Assembly: GCF_001636695.1 (NCBI RefSeq)
Contig: NZ_LGEL01000500.1
Span: 1 to 64,000, forward strand
Length of the DNA stretch: 64,000 nt
Direction of reading: 5' to 3'
Source of the DNA: Pedobacter panaciterrae
GTDB taxonomy: Bacteria; Bacteroidota; Bacteroidia; Sphingobacteriales; Sphingobacteriaceae
In this document: in pieces, positions 1 through 7,654 of the stretch
Position numbering within the stretch: the first letter of the stretch is position 1
Layout: every line of letters starts with the position of its first letter
Position numbers and translations under genes: made by a program
Notes under the pieces: model-generated
What the model was told of the DNA's origin: nothing
Databases searched by the model: none
Seen by the model: the letters and a program-made list of their open reading frames with translations, nothing else

Positions 1-19
1 AGATGTGTATAAGAGACAG
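1..19 (+). other. Tn5/Nextera mosaic-end adapter sequence
   Basis: The first 19 bases, AGATGTGTATAAGAGACAG, are identical to the Tn5 mosaic end used in Nextera libraries. This is library adapter left on a contig end, not genomic sequence. It means the left boundary of the window is an assembly end and the first few hundred bases may be of lower quality. Confidence 0.95.
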
Positions 20-138
20 CTTAAAAACTATCAAAGCAAACATGCCCTATAGTTAAAAATTAAAAGGAAATGAGATGGTTTCCCACAAAGGGAAAGATTG
101 AGTTTGAGGGCATAATAGAGTCGTTAAGTTAATGACAA
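20..138. other. non-coding stretch, nothing recognised
   Basis: AT-rich sequence between the adapter and the end of the first gene remnant. No ORF, repeat or convincing hairpin was seen. Confidence 0.4.
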
Positions 139-533
139 CTAATATAGAAAAGAGACAGAAATTAATGTCCAGGTATCGTTTAATTCGCCTTCGGTATTTC
201 CAAAATCATGATTTTTCTCTCTAAATTTTAAATTAGGAAGTATAACATTAGTATTCTTCTGAATTGAGGTCTACTACATTCCATCTACCGTTCACCGAAT
301 CATAAAAACTTACTTCATAATCGATTGAAAGCTAAAAATCGTAAACTATCAAGCTTCTTGATGCTATAAGATCTACAATACACTTCAGTATCATTAATGC
401 TTGGGAATTCAGGAACAGTATCAGAGTTCCAATAGATAACAATATTATTATTTGTATTATTAACTACTAAGAGTCTTTTATCTCCTGGTTCAAACGTACA
501 AGAAGGAACATGTTTACGGATAATCTTCTCCAT
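139..533 (-). pseudogene. small hypothetical protein, two apparent frameshifts
   Basis: An ATG at 533 opens a 72-codon frame that ends at 315. The protein-like reading continues beyond it: from about 325 a second frame reads DYEVSFYDSVNGRWNVVDLN and stops at 248, and from about 265 a third frame reads NVILPNLKF...TWTLISVSFLY and stops at 139. Joined, the pieces make a protein of about 130 residues with even composition and no signal peptide. Two single-base shifts would restore it. Either the gene is decayed or the contig end has base errors (adapter sits at 1-19). The family was not recognised. Its place next to a toxin stub and a SUFU gene suggests an immunity-island gene, which is inference only. 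Confidence 0.45.
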
Positions 534-665
534 AAAAAAACAAAACTAACTTTTATAATAGTATCTTTCTGACATAAAACAAAAAGCCATAGATCTGTTT
601 ATTTAGCTTATAAGACAAAAGTGCCCTGAGTAAATTGAGCTTCACCTTTATCTAATTCTGCTTAA

Positions 666-1235
666 TTAAATAACACTTTTTCTATTAGGATTCAGATAAT
701 TGAAATCATTAGCCTCAAATTTAGCTTCCAATGCCTCTAACCCAAATTCTTTTTTATATGCTACTTCTTTTTTTGTTATCGGTATAAGCCAGTAAAAATG
801 AATATCATTGCTGTTATTCCAACGCAGAGTTTCCAAATTTGGTCCATCTAAATATGGTAAAGAAAGTAATCCAAATGACAATTCAGAGGAACCTTGCCAA
901 GAGCGACCGAAATTCACAGTATTACCCAAATCAAGATTAGACTCTACATTATGATAATAACAAACAGCACTGAGAAGTTCAATAATTGAATCATCTTGTA
1001 TAGATGAAAATATATGCACTTCAATGGGGAATTTATGCGTATGAGTTGACATACCACAAGTAGCATACGTCCACATTTCTCTAGATGAATAAGGCTTATA
1101 CTCCAATATAGATAAGTGTGGTACAACCTGCATGATTGGCCCCTTTAACCACTTCCGTTCCTGAAAGTCTCCATCCCAGACACTTGAATAATGACTTATA
1201 ATTCTACTCTTATAATCTTCAACACTATAATTCAT
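666..1235 (-). CDS. suppressor-of-fused (SUFU) domain protein, probable immunity protein
   Basis: About 189 residues. The pattern matches the bacterial SUFU family: an N-terminal HYSSVWDG segment, a central IELLSAVCYYHN stretch, G-N-T-V-N-F then SWQGSSELSFGLLSLPYLDG, and a C-terminal ITKKEVAYKKEFGLEALEAKF. In polymorphic toxin systems, SUFU proteins commonly act as cytoplasmic immunity proteins encoded just 3' of the toxin. I chose the ATG at 1233-1235 (MNYSVEDYKS) rather than an upstream ATG at 1277, because 1235 overlaps the stop of the preceding toxin fragment at 1225-1227, the usual translational coupling. No signal peptide or membrane segment is visible. The partner toxin survives only as a stub, so the immunity gene looks orphaned. 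Confidence 0.75.
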   Translation of the reverse strand: MNYSVEDYKSRIISHYSSVWDGDFQERKWLKGPIMQVVPHLSILEYKPYSSREMWTYATCGMSTHTHKFPIEVHIFSSIQDDSIIELLSAVCYYHNVESNLDLGNTVNFGRSWQGSSELSFGLLSLPYLDGPNLETLRWNNSNDIHFYWLIPITKKEVAYKKEFGLEALEAKFEANDFNYLNPNRKSVI

Positions 1236-1497
1236 ACTTTTTCTTTTGATCCATTGAATATTTTTTTGCCTTACCACCTTGACTATTAGATTCAGCTCTA
1301 TCTTGATTCTTCATCCTCGTTCTATCATTAGCGCTAGCTTTTCTCTCCTCTGGTGTCATTTGATGACCAGGCTTCTCTCCAGTACTTGGGTCACCATCAT
1401 AATATCTTTTAACTAATTCAGGCTCGTGGTCAACAACCTCACCTGGTTTCGTATCTAGTGTGGAAAAACCACAACCAATTGACCCCTTTGACCAAAA
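1225..1497 (-). pseudogene. C-terminal stub of a polymorphic toxin
   Basis: An open frame with no plausible start runs from an in-frame stop at 1498-1500 to TAG at 1225-1227. Its last ~70 residues look like a genuine toxin C-terminus: DHEPELVKRYYDGDP, then GEKPGHQMTPEERKAS, NDRTRMKNQDRAESN and KKKYEL. The polar, charged, glycine-bearing composition and the coupled SUFU gene immediately downstream are typical of secreted polymorphic toxins with an exchangeable C-terminal domain. The residues before T-L-D-T-K-P-G come from an inverted-repeat element, so the toxin body has been removed. The GH...E pattern might be an HNH/EndoVII-type nuclease remnant, but this is uncertain. Confidence 0.6.
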
Positions 1498-1583
1498 TCA
1501 GATGACCACATTTACATTTGACATTCAGGTATTTGTCAGAGATTTTCAAAATGGCGAAAGGGGTCAATTTACTTTGGTTTGTC
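1463..1583. repeat. inverted-repeat element, probable IS end or MITE remnant
   Basis: The 13-base arm AATTGACCCCTTT at 1477-1489 is matched by its exact reverse complement at 1557-1569. Similarity extends outward imperfectly (AAACCA-type flanks) to about 1463 and 1583. The element sits where the toxin reading frame is lost and 19 bases from the gspF stop codon. No transposase is present. It may be a small non-autonomous element or fused ends of a deleted insertion sequence. The family was not identified. Confidence 0.55.
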
Positions 1584-1601
1584 TAGGCGTAAGACTAATG
1601 T

Positions 1602-2741
1602 TTAAAAACTATTGCTCATCTGGAACATCGGCAAGTACATTGCGATCAATATCACCCCTACTACCAGGCCCAGAAAGATAATAATCAATGGCTCCAATAA
1701 GCTGCTAATGGTATTGGTTTTATATTCCACTTCCTCAGTATACTGCGTAGCTATTTTTTCAAAGAAGTAATCCATTCTGTTTACTTCCTCGCCTACCTTA
1801 ATTAACTGGATCATCTTGGCCGGATAAAACGAAAATGCAGATAAGCTTTTATGCAGAGATTCTCCATGCAAAATATCCTGCTCAACCTTTAAAAGAGAAG
1901 TCTCAATGGGATAATAATTAATCATTTGCCTAACCAAGGCTATTGAGCGAAGCAAAGGAGTATCTGTACTTACCAGTAAACGCATGGTATTAGCAAAACG
2001 GGCAAGGTATATTTTCTTAACCAAATCTCCCACAACTGGTATTCTTAACAGCATTCTTGATGACAAATCCCTAAACCAATCGGATTTACGCTTGAGAAAG
2101 TATAGTGCCAACAAGCCTACAAAAAATAGTATCACAAAAATGAAATATCGATCAAACCATCCCGAAAAGCTAATTATTGCTGCAGTGATCCATGGAAGCT
2201 TCCCCCCAAACCTTAAAAAAACATCTGCAAACATAGGAACAACAAACTTGATCATAAAGAAGACTGCACCCAACGAAGAAAGCAAAACAATTGCCGGATA
2301 AGTAACGGCACTAACTATCTTTCTTCGCTGCTGGATCTTACTCTTATAATATTTGGCCAGATCTGTTAATACCTCACCAAGTTTACCTGTTTCTTCACCA
2401 ATACGAATACTATAATACTCGTAATCACTAAACCGCTCTGTTTCCTTTAAAGCATCAGAAAGTGCCAGACCTGATAAAATTCTTTGTCTTATGCCTTCAA
2501 ACAGTACTTTATCCTTTGCTTGTTCCTGATCAACAAGAATCAATTCCAAAGAGGTCCTTAAATCTATACCAGAAAGCAATAATGTGCTCAATTCAACATA
2601 TAATCCTTCTTTCTTCTTATCAGAAACCTGCTTACTCCCAAAACTGATGTCCTTATTTAAAAAGGCAAAAATATCCCTGTCATCCTGCTTACCTTTTGGC
2701 TGCTTCTTTTTCTGGTACCTGGATATATCTATTGATGACAT
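1602..2741 (-). CDS. gspF: GspF/PilC-family inner-membrane platform protein
   Basis: 379 residues. A polar N-terminal tail of about 45 residues is followed by two homologous GspF domains (about 45-165 and 245-370) with membrane segments near residues 145-170, 195-215 and 350-372. Diagnostic stretches are YVELSTLLLSGIDL, SIRIGEETGKLGEVL and, in the second half, IKVGEEVNRMDYFFE. GspF/PilC is the polytopic platform on which type II secretion pseudopili or type IV pili are assembled, working with a GspE-type ATPase. It is the last gene of an eight-gene minus-strand operon and lies 4 bases after the upstream pseudopilin. No GspE or GspD gene follows, because an inverted-repeat remnant and toxin stub come next. 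Confidence 0.9.
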   Translation of the reverse strand: MSSIDISRYQKKKQPKGKQDDRDIFAFLNKDISFGSKQVSDKKKEGLYVELSTLLLSGIDLRTSLELILVDQEQAKDKVLFEGIRQRILSGLALSDALKETERFSDYEYYSIRIGEETGKLGEVLTDLAKYYKSKIQQRRKIVSAVTYPAIVLLSSLGAVFFMIKFVVPMFADVFLRFGGKLPWITAAIISFSGWFDRYFIFVILFFVGLLALYFLKRKSDWFRDLSSRMLLRIPVVGDLVKKIYLARFANTMRLLVSTDTPLLRSIALVRQMINYYPIETSLLKVEQDILHGESLHKSLSAFSFYPAKMIQLIKVGEEVNRMDYFFEKIATQYTEEVEYKTNTISSLLEPLIIIFLGLVVGVILIAMYLPMFQMSNSF

Positions 2742-2745
2742 AATT

Positions 2746-3219
2746 TTAAAATAAATCTTGAGCGCTGTAAATCTTTAAGTACTGAAAAGGAATGATATCT
2801 CCATCTAACTGTGTTCTGAAACTCAACAGATCGACTTCCTTCCCTTCTTCAACCTTATCATTTTCAAATGAACAATTCAAATCATTTACCTGAAGTTTAA
2901 AGGTATCAATTGCAAGAGAAAACTGATCCCTCAGAATATAAGAATCTTTAAAACTATAGGTAACAATTCCACCATTTAGTTCAAGAAAAATACCATCGGA
3001 GGTTCTAATAATACTTCTTGCCTTAATAAAATCCTGCTTCAGCAATTTATCAATTGTAGTCAGGGTAGCCACCTTTTCCTGTTTCTTATTAAAGCTAAAG
3101 TAAGATCCGCTTACAATTCGATATGCTGTAAAAGTTATCGCGATAGCAATAGCTGCAATCAGCATCGCAATCGTTACCTCCATCAAAGTAAAGCCAGGCA
3201 GTTTCTTACTTAGGTTCAT
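2746..3219 (-). CDS. type II secretion-like pseudopilin
   Basis: About 157 residues from the ATG at 3219. The short leader MNLSKKLPG is followed directly by FTLMEVTIAMLIAAIAIAIT, a canonical class III (prepilin) signal with glycine at -1, phenylalanine at +1 and glutamate at +5, then one hydrophobic helix. An ATG at 3249 would lengthen the leader. The 3219 start gives a normal 9-residue leader and overlaps the preceding gene's stop by 14 bases, with TTGAGG just upstream. After prepilin-peptidase cleavage it would join the pseudopilus. The C-terminal part is weakly conserved, like a minor pseudopilin (GspJ-like size). Confidence 0.85.
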   Translation of the reverse strand: MNLSKKLPGFTLMEVTIAMLIAAIAIAITFTAYRIVSGSYFSFNKKQEKVATLTTIDKLLKQDFIKARSIIRTSDGIFLELNGGIVTYSFKDSYILRDQFSLAIDTFKLQVNDLNCSFENDKVEEGKEVDLLSFRTQLDGDIIPFQYLKIYSAQDLF

Positions 3220-3571
3220 CCTCAACACGTTTAACAATTTGCTTTGCAATACCTATTTCTTTTCCCTGCTCTTTGGCTGTAACTCTAATTAATATCAAAT
3301 CGGCATAACCTTCATAAGGCAGGACTTCCTTTTGCAAGGTTATGCTATCCACCTGAACGCTGCTTTCTGTCCAATCACGATCCAATGTACTTTGCTGTAT
3401 GATACCAGAAGCAAGCGCTCTGGCCTGCTGCTGTTTTATGGAAGGTGAAGATTTAATTACATTGGTATAAATACCGGTTGCAATAACAAATACGATCATA
3501 ATGATCACCATGGCAACAATTACCTCCAGTAAAGTAGATGCTTTTACTTTATTTGCGATTAATTTAGCCAT
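3206..3571 (-). CDS. type II secretion-like minor pseudopilin
   Basis: 121 residues. The leader MAKLIANKVKA precedes STLLEVIVAMVIIMIVFVIA, a prepilin-type signal with glutamate at +5 of the mature helix. The residue at +1 is serine or threonine rather than the common phenylalanine, and -1 is alanine rather than glycine, which is tolerated in some minor pseudopilins. The rest is a short soluble domain. It overlaps the membrane protein gene upstream by 13 bases and the next pseudopilin downstream by 14, showing tight translational coupling. It resembles GspI by size and position, but the class is not certain. Confidence 0.75.
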   Translation of the reverse strand: MAKLIANKVKASTLLEVIVAMVIIMIVFVIATGIYTNVIKSSPSIKQQQARALASGIIQQSTLDRDWTESSVQVDSITLQKEVLPYEGYADLILIRVTAKEQGKEIGIAKQIVKRVEDEPK

Positions 3572-4794
3572 TTCAGGATTTTTTGTTCCGATTTGTTTCC
3601 TTTAAATATAGGAGAACTCAGGTAATATTTACTTAATAATTTACGGTTCAAAGTAATATCAATGAGGTAATTCTCATAAAGCGTTGAAGGCGTTTGCATA
3701 ATAAACCGATTGGCATACACTTTTCCCTGAACGCTTGCCGTACGCTCTACTTTTATATAACCGGCATAAACTTCTCCGTTAACAAGGGTATTTTTCCCTA
3801 ATGAAACTAAGGTTTGCAGGTCAGTACGCTGCAATTCATGTCCAACTAGTATTCCGGAAAAATTACTTGCAGAATCTAAACTTACCTTTGCCTGGATTTT
3901 GGAACTTTCAGGTTTAAATATTCCGGCAAATGAAGGATAAAGGAAATTGCACTCCTTGCCAATAATAATGGAATCTCTTGCAAAGAGCTGACAAGAGCCT
4001 TTAAAGCCAGATTCAATGACAATTGCCCGTGCATAAATCTGAACATCCTCCAAAACAGCACTGGAACTGATCTTAACAGTTGTATCCGAGATCAGGATTA
4101 TTTTACCGCTGATTTTTACACGATCAATATCCTGCTGATCGGCATTTAATTTATATACCAGTTCTTTATTAAAAAAGGAATTACTTATGGAATCTTTTAT
4201 GTCGAAGGGCATGCCTTCCATTGGCTCCAGATAGGTTGCAATCTTTTTTAGCAACTCATCGTTTAATGCAGGAAGTTCTCTGCCGCTAGGTTTAATGCTG
4301 CCTTTAATCAACTCCTTTCCCTCGTATGGTCGTCCATCTACATATGCCTGCTTTAGTCCTGCCTTTGGCAATTCTCCATTACCTATGATCTGAGTTTTAC
4401 CACTAACAGATAAAGGTCTGTCTTCATCAGCAAGGTAAATAGCGCCCTGATCTTTAAACTCATTCCCGCTTAGGAAGGCCCGCTTTAAAGTATCCTTCAA
4501 CTCAAATGATTTCAGCATTTGAAGGTCAAAAACGCCCCACCTGCTTTTATTTAAAACTAAGCTATCTTTTTGGTCTCCATACAAATCCAGAACTTTTTCT
4601 TCGTCATACGTGTTGTAATTTTCTGAAAGTATAATAGCAGTACCGGATTCCATATTTGTAATCAGCTTGTCCATTCGGAGTTTTTTCTGAACCTCAAGCC
4701 TGTAATAAAAAGCAATGGTCAATAAAGAGGCTGAAATCACCGCTATTAGTAACGAAACAATAATCACGATATAAAGCGCGGCAGCTTTAACCAT
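3559..4794 (-). CDS. membrane-anchored protein with polymer-forming-like beta domain
   Basis: 411 residues with one N-terminal membrane helix (about 5-30: AALYIVIIVSLLIAVISASL) and a long external region. Residues ~215-370 carry many short valine/isoleucine strands with turns (ISGKIILISDTTVKIS, VQIYARAIVIESGFKG, GEVYAGYIKVERTASV), a pattern like bactofilin-type polymer-forming or beta-helical folds. The start codon overlaps the preceding stop (TAATG). In position it resembles PilX/GspK-like accessory genes in pseudopilus operons, and an N-terminal helix without a cleavage site would fit a pseudopilus-associated membrane component. The function is unknown. Confidence 0.6.
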   Translation of the reverse strand: MVKAAALYIVIIVSLLIAVISASLLTIAFYYRLEVQKKLRMDKLITNMESGTAIILSENYNTYDEEKVLDLYGDQKDSLVLNKSRWGVFDLQMLKSFELKDTLKRAFLSGNEFKDQGAIYLADEDRPLSVSGKTQIIGNGELPKAGLKQAYVDGRPYEGKELIKGSIKPSGRELPALNDELLKKIATYLEPMEGMPFDIKDSISNSFFNKELVYKLNADQQDIDRVKISGKIILISDTTVKISSSAVLEDVQIYARAIVIESGFKGSCQLFARDSIIIGKECNFLYPSFAGIFKPESSKIQAKVSLDSASNFSGILVGHELQRTDLQTLVSLGKNTLVNGEVYAGYIKVERTASVQGKVYANRFIMQTPSTLYENYLIDITLNRKLLSKYYLSSPIFKGNKSEQKILKWLN

Positions 4795-5477
4795 TATCTA
4801 CGCTCCAATTTAACGACTTTATCTTTTAAAATTTCTATTTCTTTTTGCTGGTTAATTAAGTATAAAGTTAACTCCTCTACTTTTTTCAAAAGCTTTGAAT
4901 TCATCTCGCCAAGATCTTGTCCGTCTTTTCTAATCTCTTTTTCAGATGGTATTTCTGGCAGGTGCTTATTAAGTTTAATAAAAGCTTCTACATTTTTTAA
5001 TGAGGGCAAGTTATACTCATCATGAAATACATAATCAGGCCATGTTGCCTGCAATTTCACCTTTATTGATTCAGCTATCATATTACCAGCAACCGCAAGT
5101 TTGTAGCCCTGAGGATTTGTAGTACCTATACTTACATTCCCACTAGGGTCTTCCATAACTAACTTCTGCCAAGATTCCCACTGAGTTGCTAAATGCGACC
5201 CACTTCTGTAAAAAACACCGCCATCATTAAAATTTAACTGGTGATTTTTGTTACCGCTGTTATCTTCCCAAGGGGCTAAGGTCAGCATTCCAGAAAAATT
5301 GCCTGATCCTGGTACTCCAACTACACTCCTCCATTTGAAATCAAAACTTACTTTGCGTTTAAAATCTGCAGGCAAATCATTTGCAAGACGTGTATCCTGT
5401 GCAATCAGATATGTAGATTGGCCGTAGTTTTTTAACGCTATTGTCAATAAAAAGCAAAGAATAATTGTTCTTTTCAT
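4794..5477 (-). CDS. secreted S74/tail-fibre-like protein with C-terminal coiled coil
   Basis: 227 residues. A signal peptide covers about 1-19 (ending NYGQS). The middle reads SGNVSIGTTNPQGYKLAVAG, the strand-turn repeat seen before intramolecular-chaperone-like ends of fibre proteins. It is followed by PSLKNVEAFIKLNKHLPEIP and LGEMNSKLLKKVEELTLYLI, then a charged coiled coil to the end. This arrangement is widespread in Bacteroidota secreted fibre-like proteins and is related to, but shorter than, the peptidase S74 trimerising domain. It may be cargo or a surface fibre associated with the pseudopilus. It overlaps the next gene by TAATG. The exact role is unknown. Confidence 0.65.
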   Translation of the reverse strand: MKRTIILCFLLTIALKNYGQSTYLIAQDTRLANDLPADFKRKVSFDFKWRSVVGVPGSGNFSGMLTLAPWEDNSGNKNHQLNFNDGGVFYRSGSHLATQWESWQKLVMEDPSGNVSIGTTNPQGYKLAVAGNMIAESIKVKLQATWPDYVFHDEYNLPSLKNVEAFIKLNKHLPEIPSEKEIRKDGQDLGEMNSKLLKKVEELTLYLINQQKEIEILKDKVVKLERR

Positions 5478-5502
5478 GAGAGTTTGGGTTGAAGGTTAAT
5501 TC

Positions 5503-6120
5503 TTATTGAATTTGGCTTACAGTATTTTTCAGGGAGTTCTTCGAAAAAATGTTTCTTATGAACTTTGGCATAAAGTGAGGCTTCTCGATAACTTTTCCTT
5601 TTTTGAAGTAGGTTATCTGGGTACTGTCGCCTATAAAAACAGTCTGTTTACCATTTAACAGATCATTGCGATATTTCCCTTTTTCAGCTACTTTGCCAAC
5701 TGAATCGTATTTTGAGTAAATACCATTCTTTTTACCTGAATCCCAATAGTATTCTTCTTTTAACTTACCGGCTTCATCCCAGCTCTTCCATTTCCCGGTC
5801 TTTAATCCGGCGCTGAATGCCCCCCATTCTTTCATGCTCTTATTTAAAAAAAACTCCTGATAACGGCCATTTAATAGCTTGCCACTATACCCTCCCTGAG
5901 TGGATTTGATCAGGTTCGTCGAAAACCAGTAATACAGCCTGTCAGATTCCACATAAATCTTATTTGTAGGCCTAACATAAGCTACAACAGTATAATCATC
6001 ATGATTAACAATTACTTTATGCGTCAGAAAATCTTTAGTTGAGTATTGACCCATAGCCAGATTGACAATCAGGGTAAGTACCATTACTAATAAAGAGATG
6101 CGTTTATTTAATTTACTCAT
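5503..6120 (-). CDS. secreted MORN-repeat-like (YwqK-type) protein
   Basis: 205 residues. A signal peptide ends near residue 24 (NLAMGQ). From about residue 80 there are successive variants of the MORN/YwqK pattern: YSGKLLNGRYQEFF, GLKTGKWKSWDEAGKLKEEY, SGKKNGIYSKYDSVGK and NDLLNGKQTVF. Such repeats form beta-hairpin ladders. Annotation pipelines often call these toxin-antitoxin YwqK antitoxins, but the signal peptide and operon context argue for an envelope protein here. It overlaps the PilP-like gene upstream by 4 bases (ATGA-type coupling). The function is unknown. Confidence 0.6.
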   Translation of the reverse strand: MSKLNKRISLLVMVLTLIVNLAMGQYSTKDFLTHKVIVNHDDYTVVAYVRPTNKIYVESDRLYYWFSTNLIKSTQGGYSGKLLNGRYQEFFLNKSMKEWGAFSAGLKTGKWKSWDEAGKLKEEYYWDSGKKNGIYSKYDSVGKVAEKGKYRNDLLNGKQTVFIGDSTQITYFKKGKVIEKPHFMPKFIRNIFSKNSLKNTVSQIQ

Positions 6121-6620
6121 TGCTTAATGTATTTCTTTTTGCCTTGCCAGCTTACCAATATAGAGTCTTTCCTGTTTTGAAGCAATTTTACACCCTCAAA
6201 AGTTTGGCCCTCAGCAGTCATTTGCTCCCTACCATTTATCACTAATATGGCTACAAGCTTTTTTGTAGCAGGGTTAACAATATAACCCGAATATTTAATT
6301 AAACTCCAATCTATCGGAGGTGGTGGAGGTGGCGGGGGTATAAAGTTAGCTTCTGATGCTATGGCCGTATTGTTTTTATCGTCAGAAGCAGCAGTCATTC
6401 CACCTAAAAAAGGGTCCCTGTAATTTAAAACAAGTTTAAATGTATCGTTTTTAATGAGATATTGGTCATAAGGTTCATGATCTTCTTTTGCCGTTTTAAA
6501 TTTTGGTTCAAAATCATCATCAGTATTATTGAACAATACTTTATAAATAATAATACCCCATACCGCAGCAACTGCACAAATAAGCAGGTAGGTAAGTTTT
6601 TTATTCTTAACAGGCTGCAT
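6117..6620 (-). CDS. PilP/GspC-like single-pass pilus assembly protein
   Basis: 167 residues: a short cytoplasmic tail, one membrane helix (about 9-30) and a periplasmic region. It has the YRDPFLGG motif (RDPF is the hallmark entry to PilP/GspC homology regions), an eight-proline linker, and a C-terminal small beta-domain (IKYSGYIVNPATKKLVAILV, then AEGQTFEGVKLLQNRKDSIL). GspC and PilP connect the inner-membrane assembly platform to the outer-membrane secretin. The gene is 3 bases downstream of the FN3 lipoprotein gene. Its presence implies that a secretin should exist somewhere in the genome, although none lies in this window. Confidence 0.7.
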   Translation of the reverse strand: MQPVKNKKLTYLLICAVAAVWGIIIYKVLFNNTDDDFEPKFKTAKEDHEPYDQYLIKNDTFKLVLNYRDPFLGGMTAASDDKNNTAIASEANFIPPPPPPPPIDWSLIKYSGYIVNPATKKLVAILVINGREQMTAEGQTFEGVKLLQNRKDSILVSWQGKKKYIKQ

Positions 6621-6623
6621 TAC

Positions 6624-7574
6624 TTACTGAATTAAAAAGCTTCTTAATTCACTGAATGCTCCAAAATTCCCTGCCTCGTCAATTGCCCTAACCTGCCAAA
6701 ACAGCTTTTCGCCGCTCTTACCTTCTGTAAAGGAGTATGAAGCTGCAGTTAGTATAATAGGAAAAGTAGGACTGTAAACTGATGACCCATCACTTTTAAA
6801 CACATAAAGCTGGTATTTTTTTGCATCTGAAAGTGTTTCCCACTTTAAGGATACATTTTTGGATACAACCTGCTCATTTGTTGGTGAAGTAAGAAAAACA
6901 ACACCCGGAGGGGTTTTATCTAAGGTTACATTCTGAATTCCTGACCATTTTGATTCTACCGTAGCGTTTTGCGCCTTTACCCTCCAGCGATATACTTTAT
7001 CTTTAGTAAGGTTTACCGTAAATTCCTGATTAGGGGTCGACTTATCAAAAAACAAAGCAGTATCATCCTCAAAATTAGAAGTATCTATCTGTAATTGATA
7101 CTTCTCAGCACCAAATAGTTTTAACCATTTAAATACAGTACTGCTTTGATTTGTAATCAAATTATTTACAGGCGACTGCAATTGTACCTGTTGCTCCTCA
7201 ATTGAGCTTGGCTGTATGATAAAAGCGGCCTTACTATACGCGGTTTGCGAGCTGCCATTTTCAGCCTTCACACGCCATTCGTAATTCCCGGGATCAAGTG
7301 TATAACTAAACCTGCTCTTAGTAATAACGGTATCCAGTACTAGCCGGGCTGCATGGTTAAAATCAGGTGTTACTACCTGCAGCCTATACTGGAACGCGTT
7401 ATCAACTTCTTCCCACCAAAAGGTCTGCGCATAAATTGCAGTTTCAGTACCATTAGATGGTGCAAGTAAAATTATACTCTTCTTCTCAATAGAAGGCTCA
7501 ATAAATTCTGTACATCCTGTTGAGAGCAAGACGAGCCCTAAAAGAGCCTGAGAGATGTTTTTATGAATTGCCAT
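6624..7574 (-). CDS. lipoprotein with fibronectin-III-like repeats
   Basis: 316 residues. The lipoprotein signal LLSTGC places the acylated cysteine at residue 21. Three Ig/FN3-like domains follow (about 35-120, 130-220, 225-316), each with a FWWEEVDNAFQYRLQV-type or SLKWETLSDAKKYQLYVF-type strand and a closing W-R-V-K/W-Q-V-R-A strand. It is first in the pseudopilin operon, 80 bases after the aldolase stop. It could be a pilotin-like or surface lipoprotein of the system, which is inference from position. Similar FN3 lipoproteins also occur with other envelope systems. Confidence 0.65.
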   Translation of the reverse strand: MAIHKNISQALLGLVLLSTGCTEFIEPSIEKKSIILLAPSNGTETAIYAQTFWWEEVDNAFQYRLQVVTPDFNHAARLVLDTVITKSRFSYTLDPGNYEWRVKAENGSSQTAYSKAAFIIQPSSIEEQQVQLQSPVNNLITNQSSTVFKWLKLFGAEKYQLQIDTSNFEDDTALFFDKSTPNQEFTVNLTKDKVYRWRVKAQNATVESKWSGIQNVTLDKTPPGVVFLTSPTNEQVVSKNVSLKWETLSDAKKYQLYVFKSDGSSVYSPTFPIILTAASYSFTEGKSGEKLFWQVRAIDEAGNFGAFSELRSFLIQ

Positions 7575-7654
7575 GGGGCAATAAATATAATAAACATTTT
7601 CTATTTCTTAGTTTCTTCTACCCTTCTAATTCTGCTCAACAATTCTGCCTTTTC

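Noticed and set aside
149-158. A second adapter-like match (AAGAGACAG)
   Set aside because: Only the last nine bases of the mosaic end match and the preceding bases differ, so it is more likely chance than a chimeric junction.
1460-1681. A + strand ORF of 73 codons (begins MEKPQPIDPFDQN)
   Set aside because: It lies across the inverted-repeat element and the 3' end of gspF, has no ribosome binding site and reads like antisense of real features.
5503-6120. Antitoxin of a toxin-antitoxin pair (YwqK label)
   Set aside because: It has a signal peptide, no toxin partner and sits in a pseudopilin operon.
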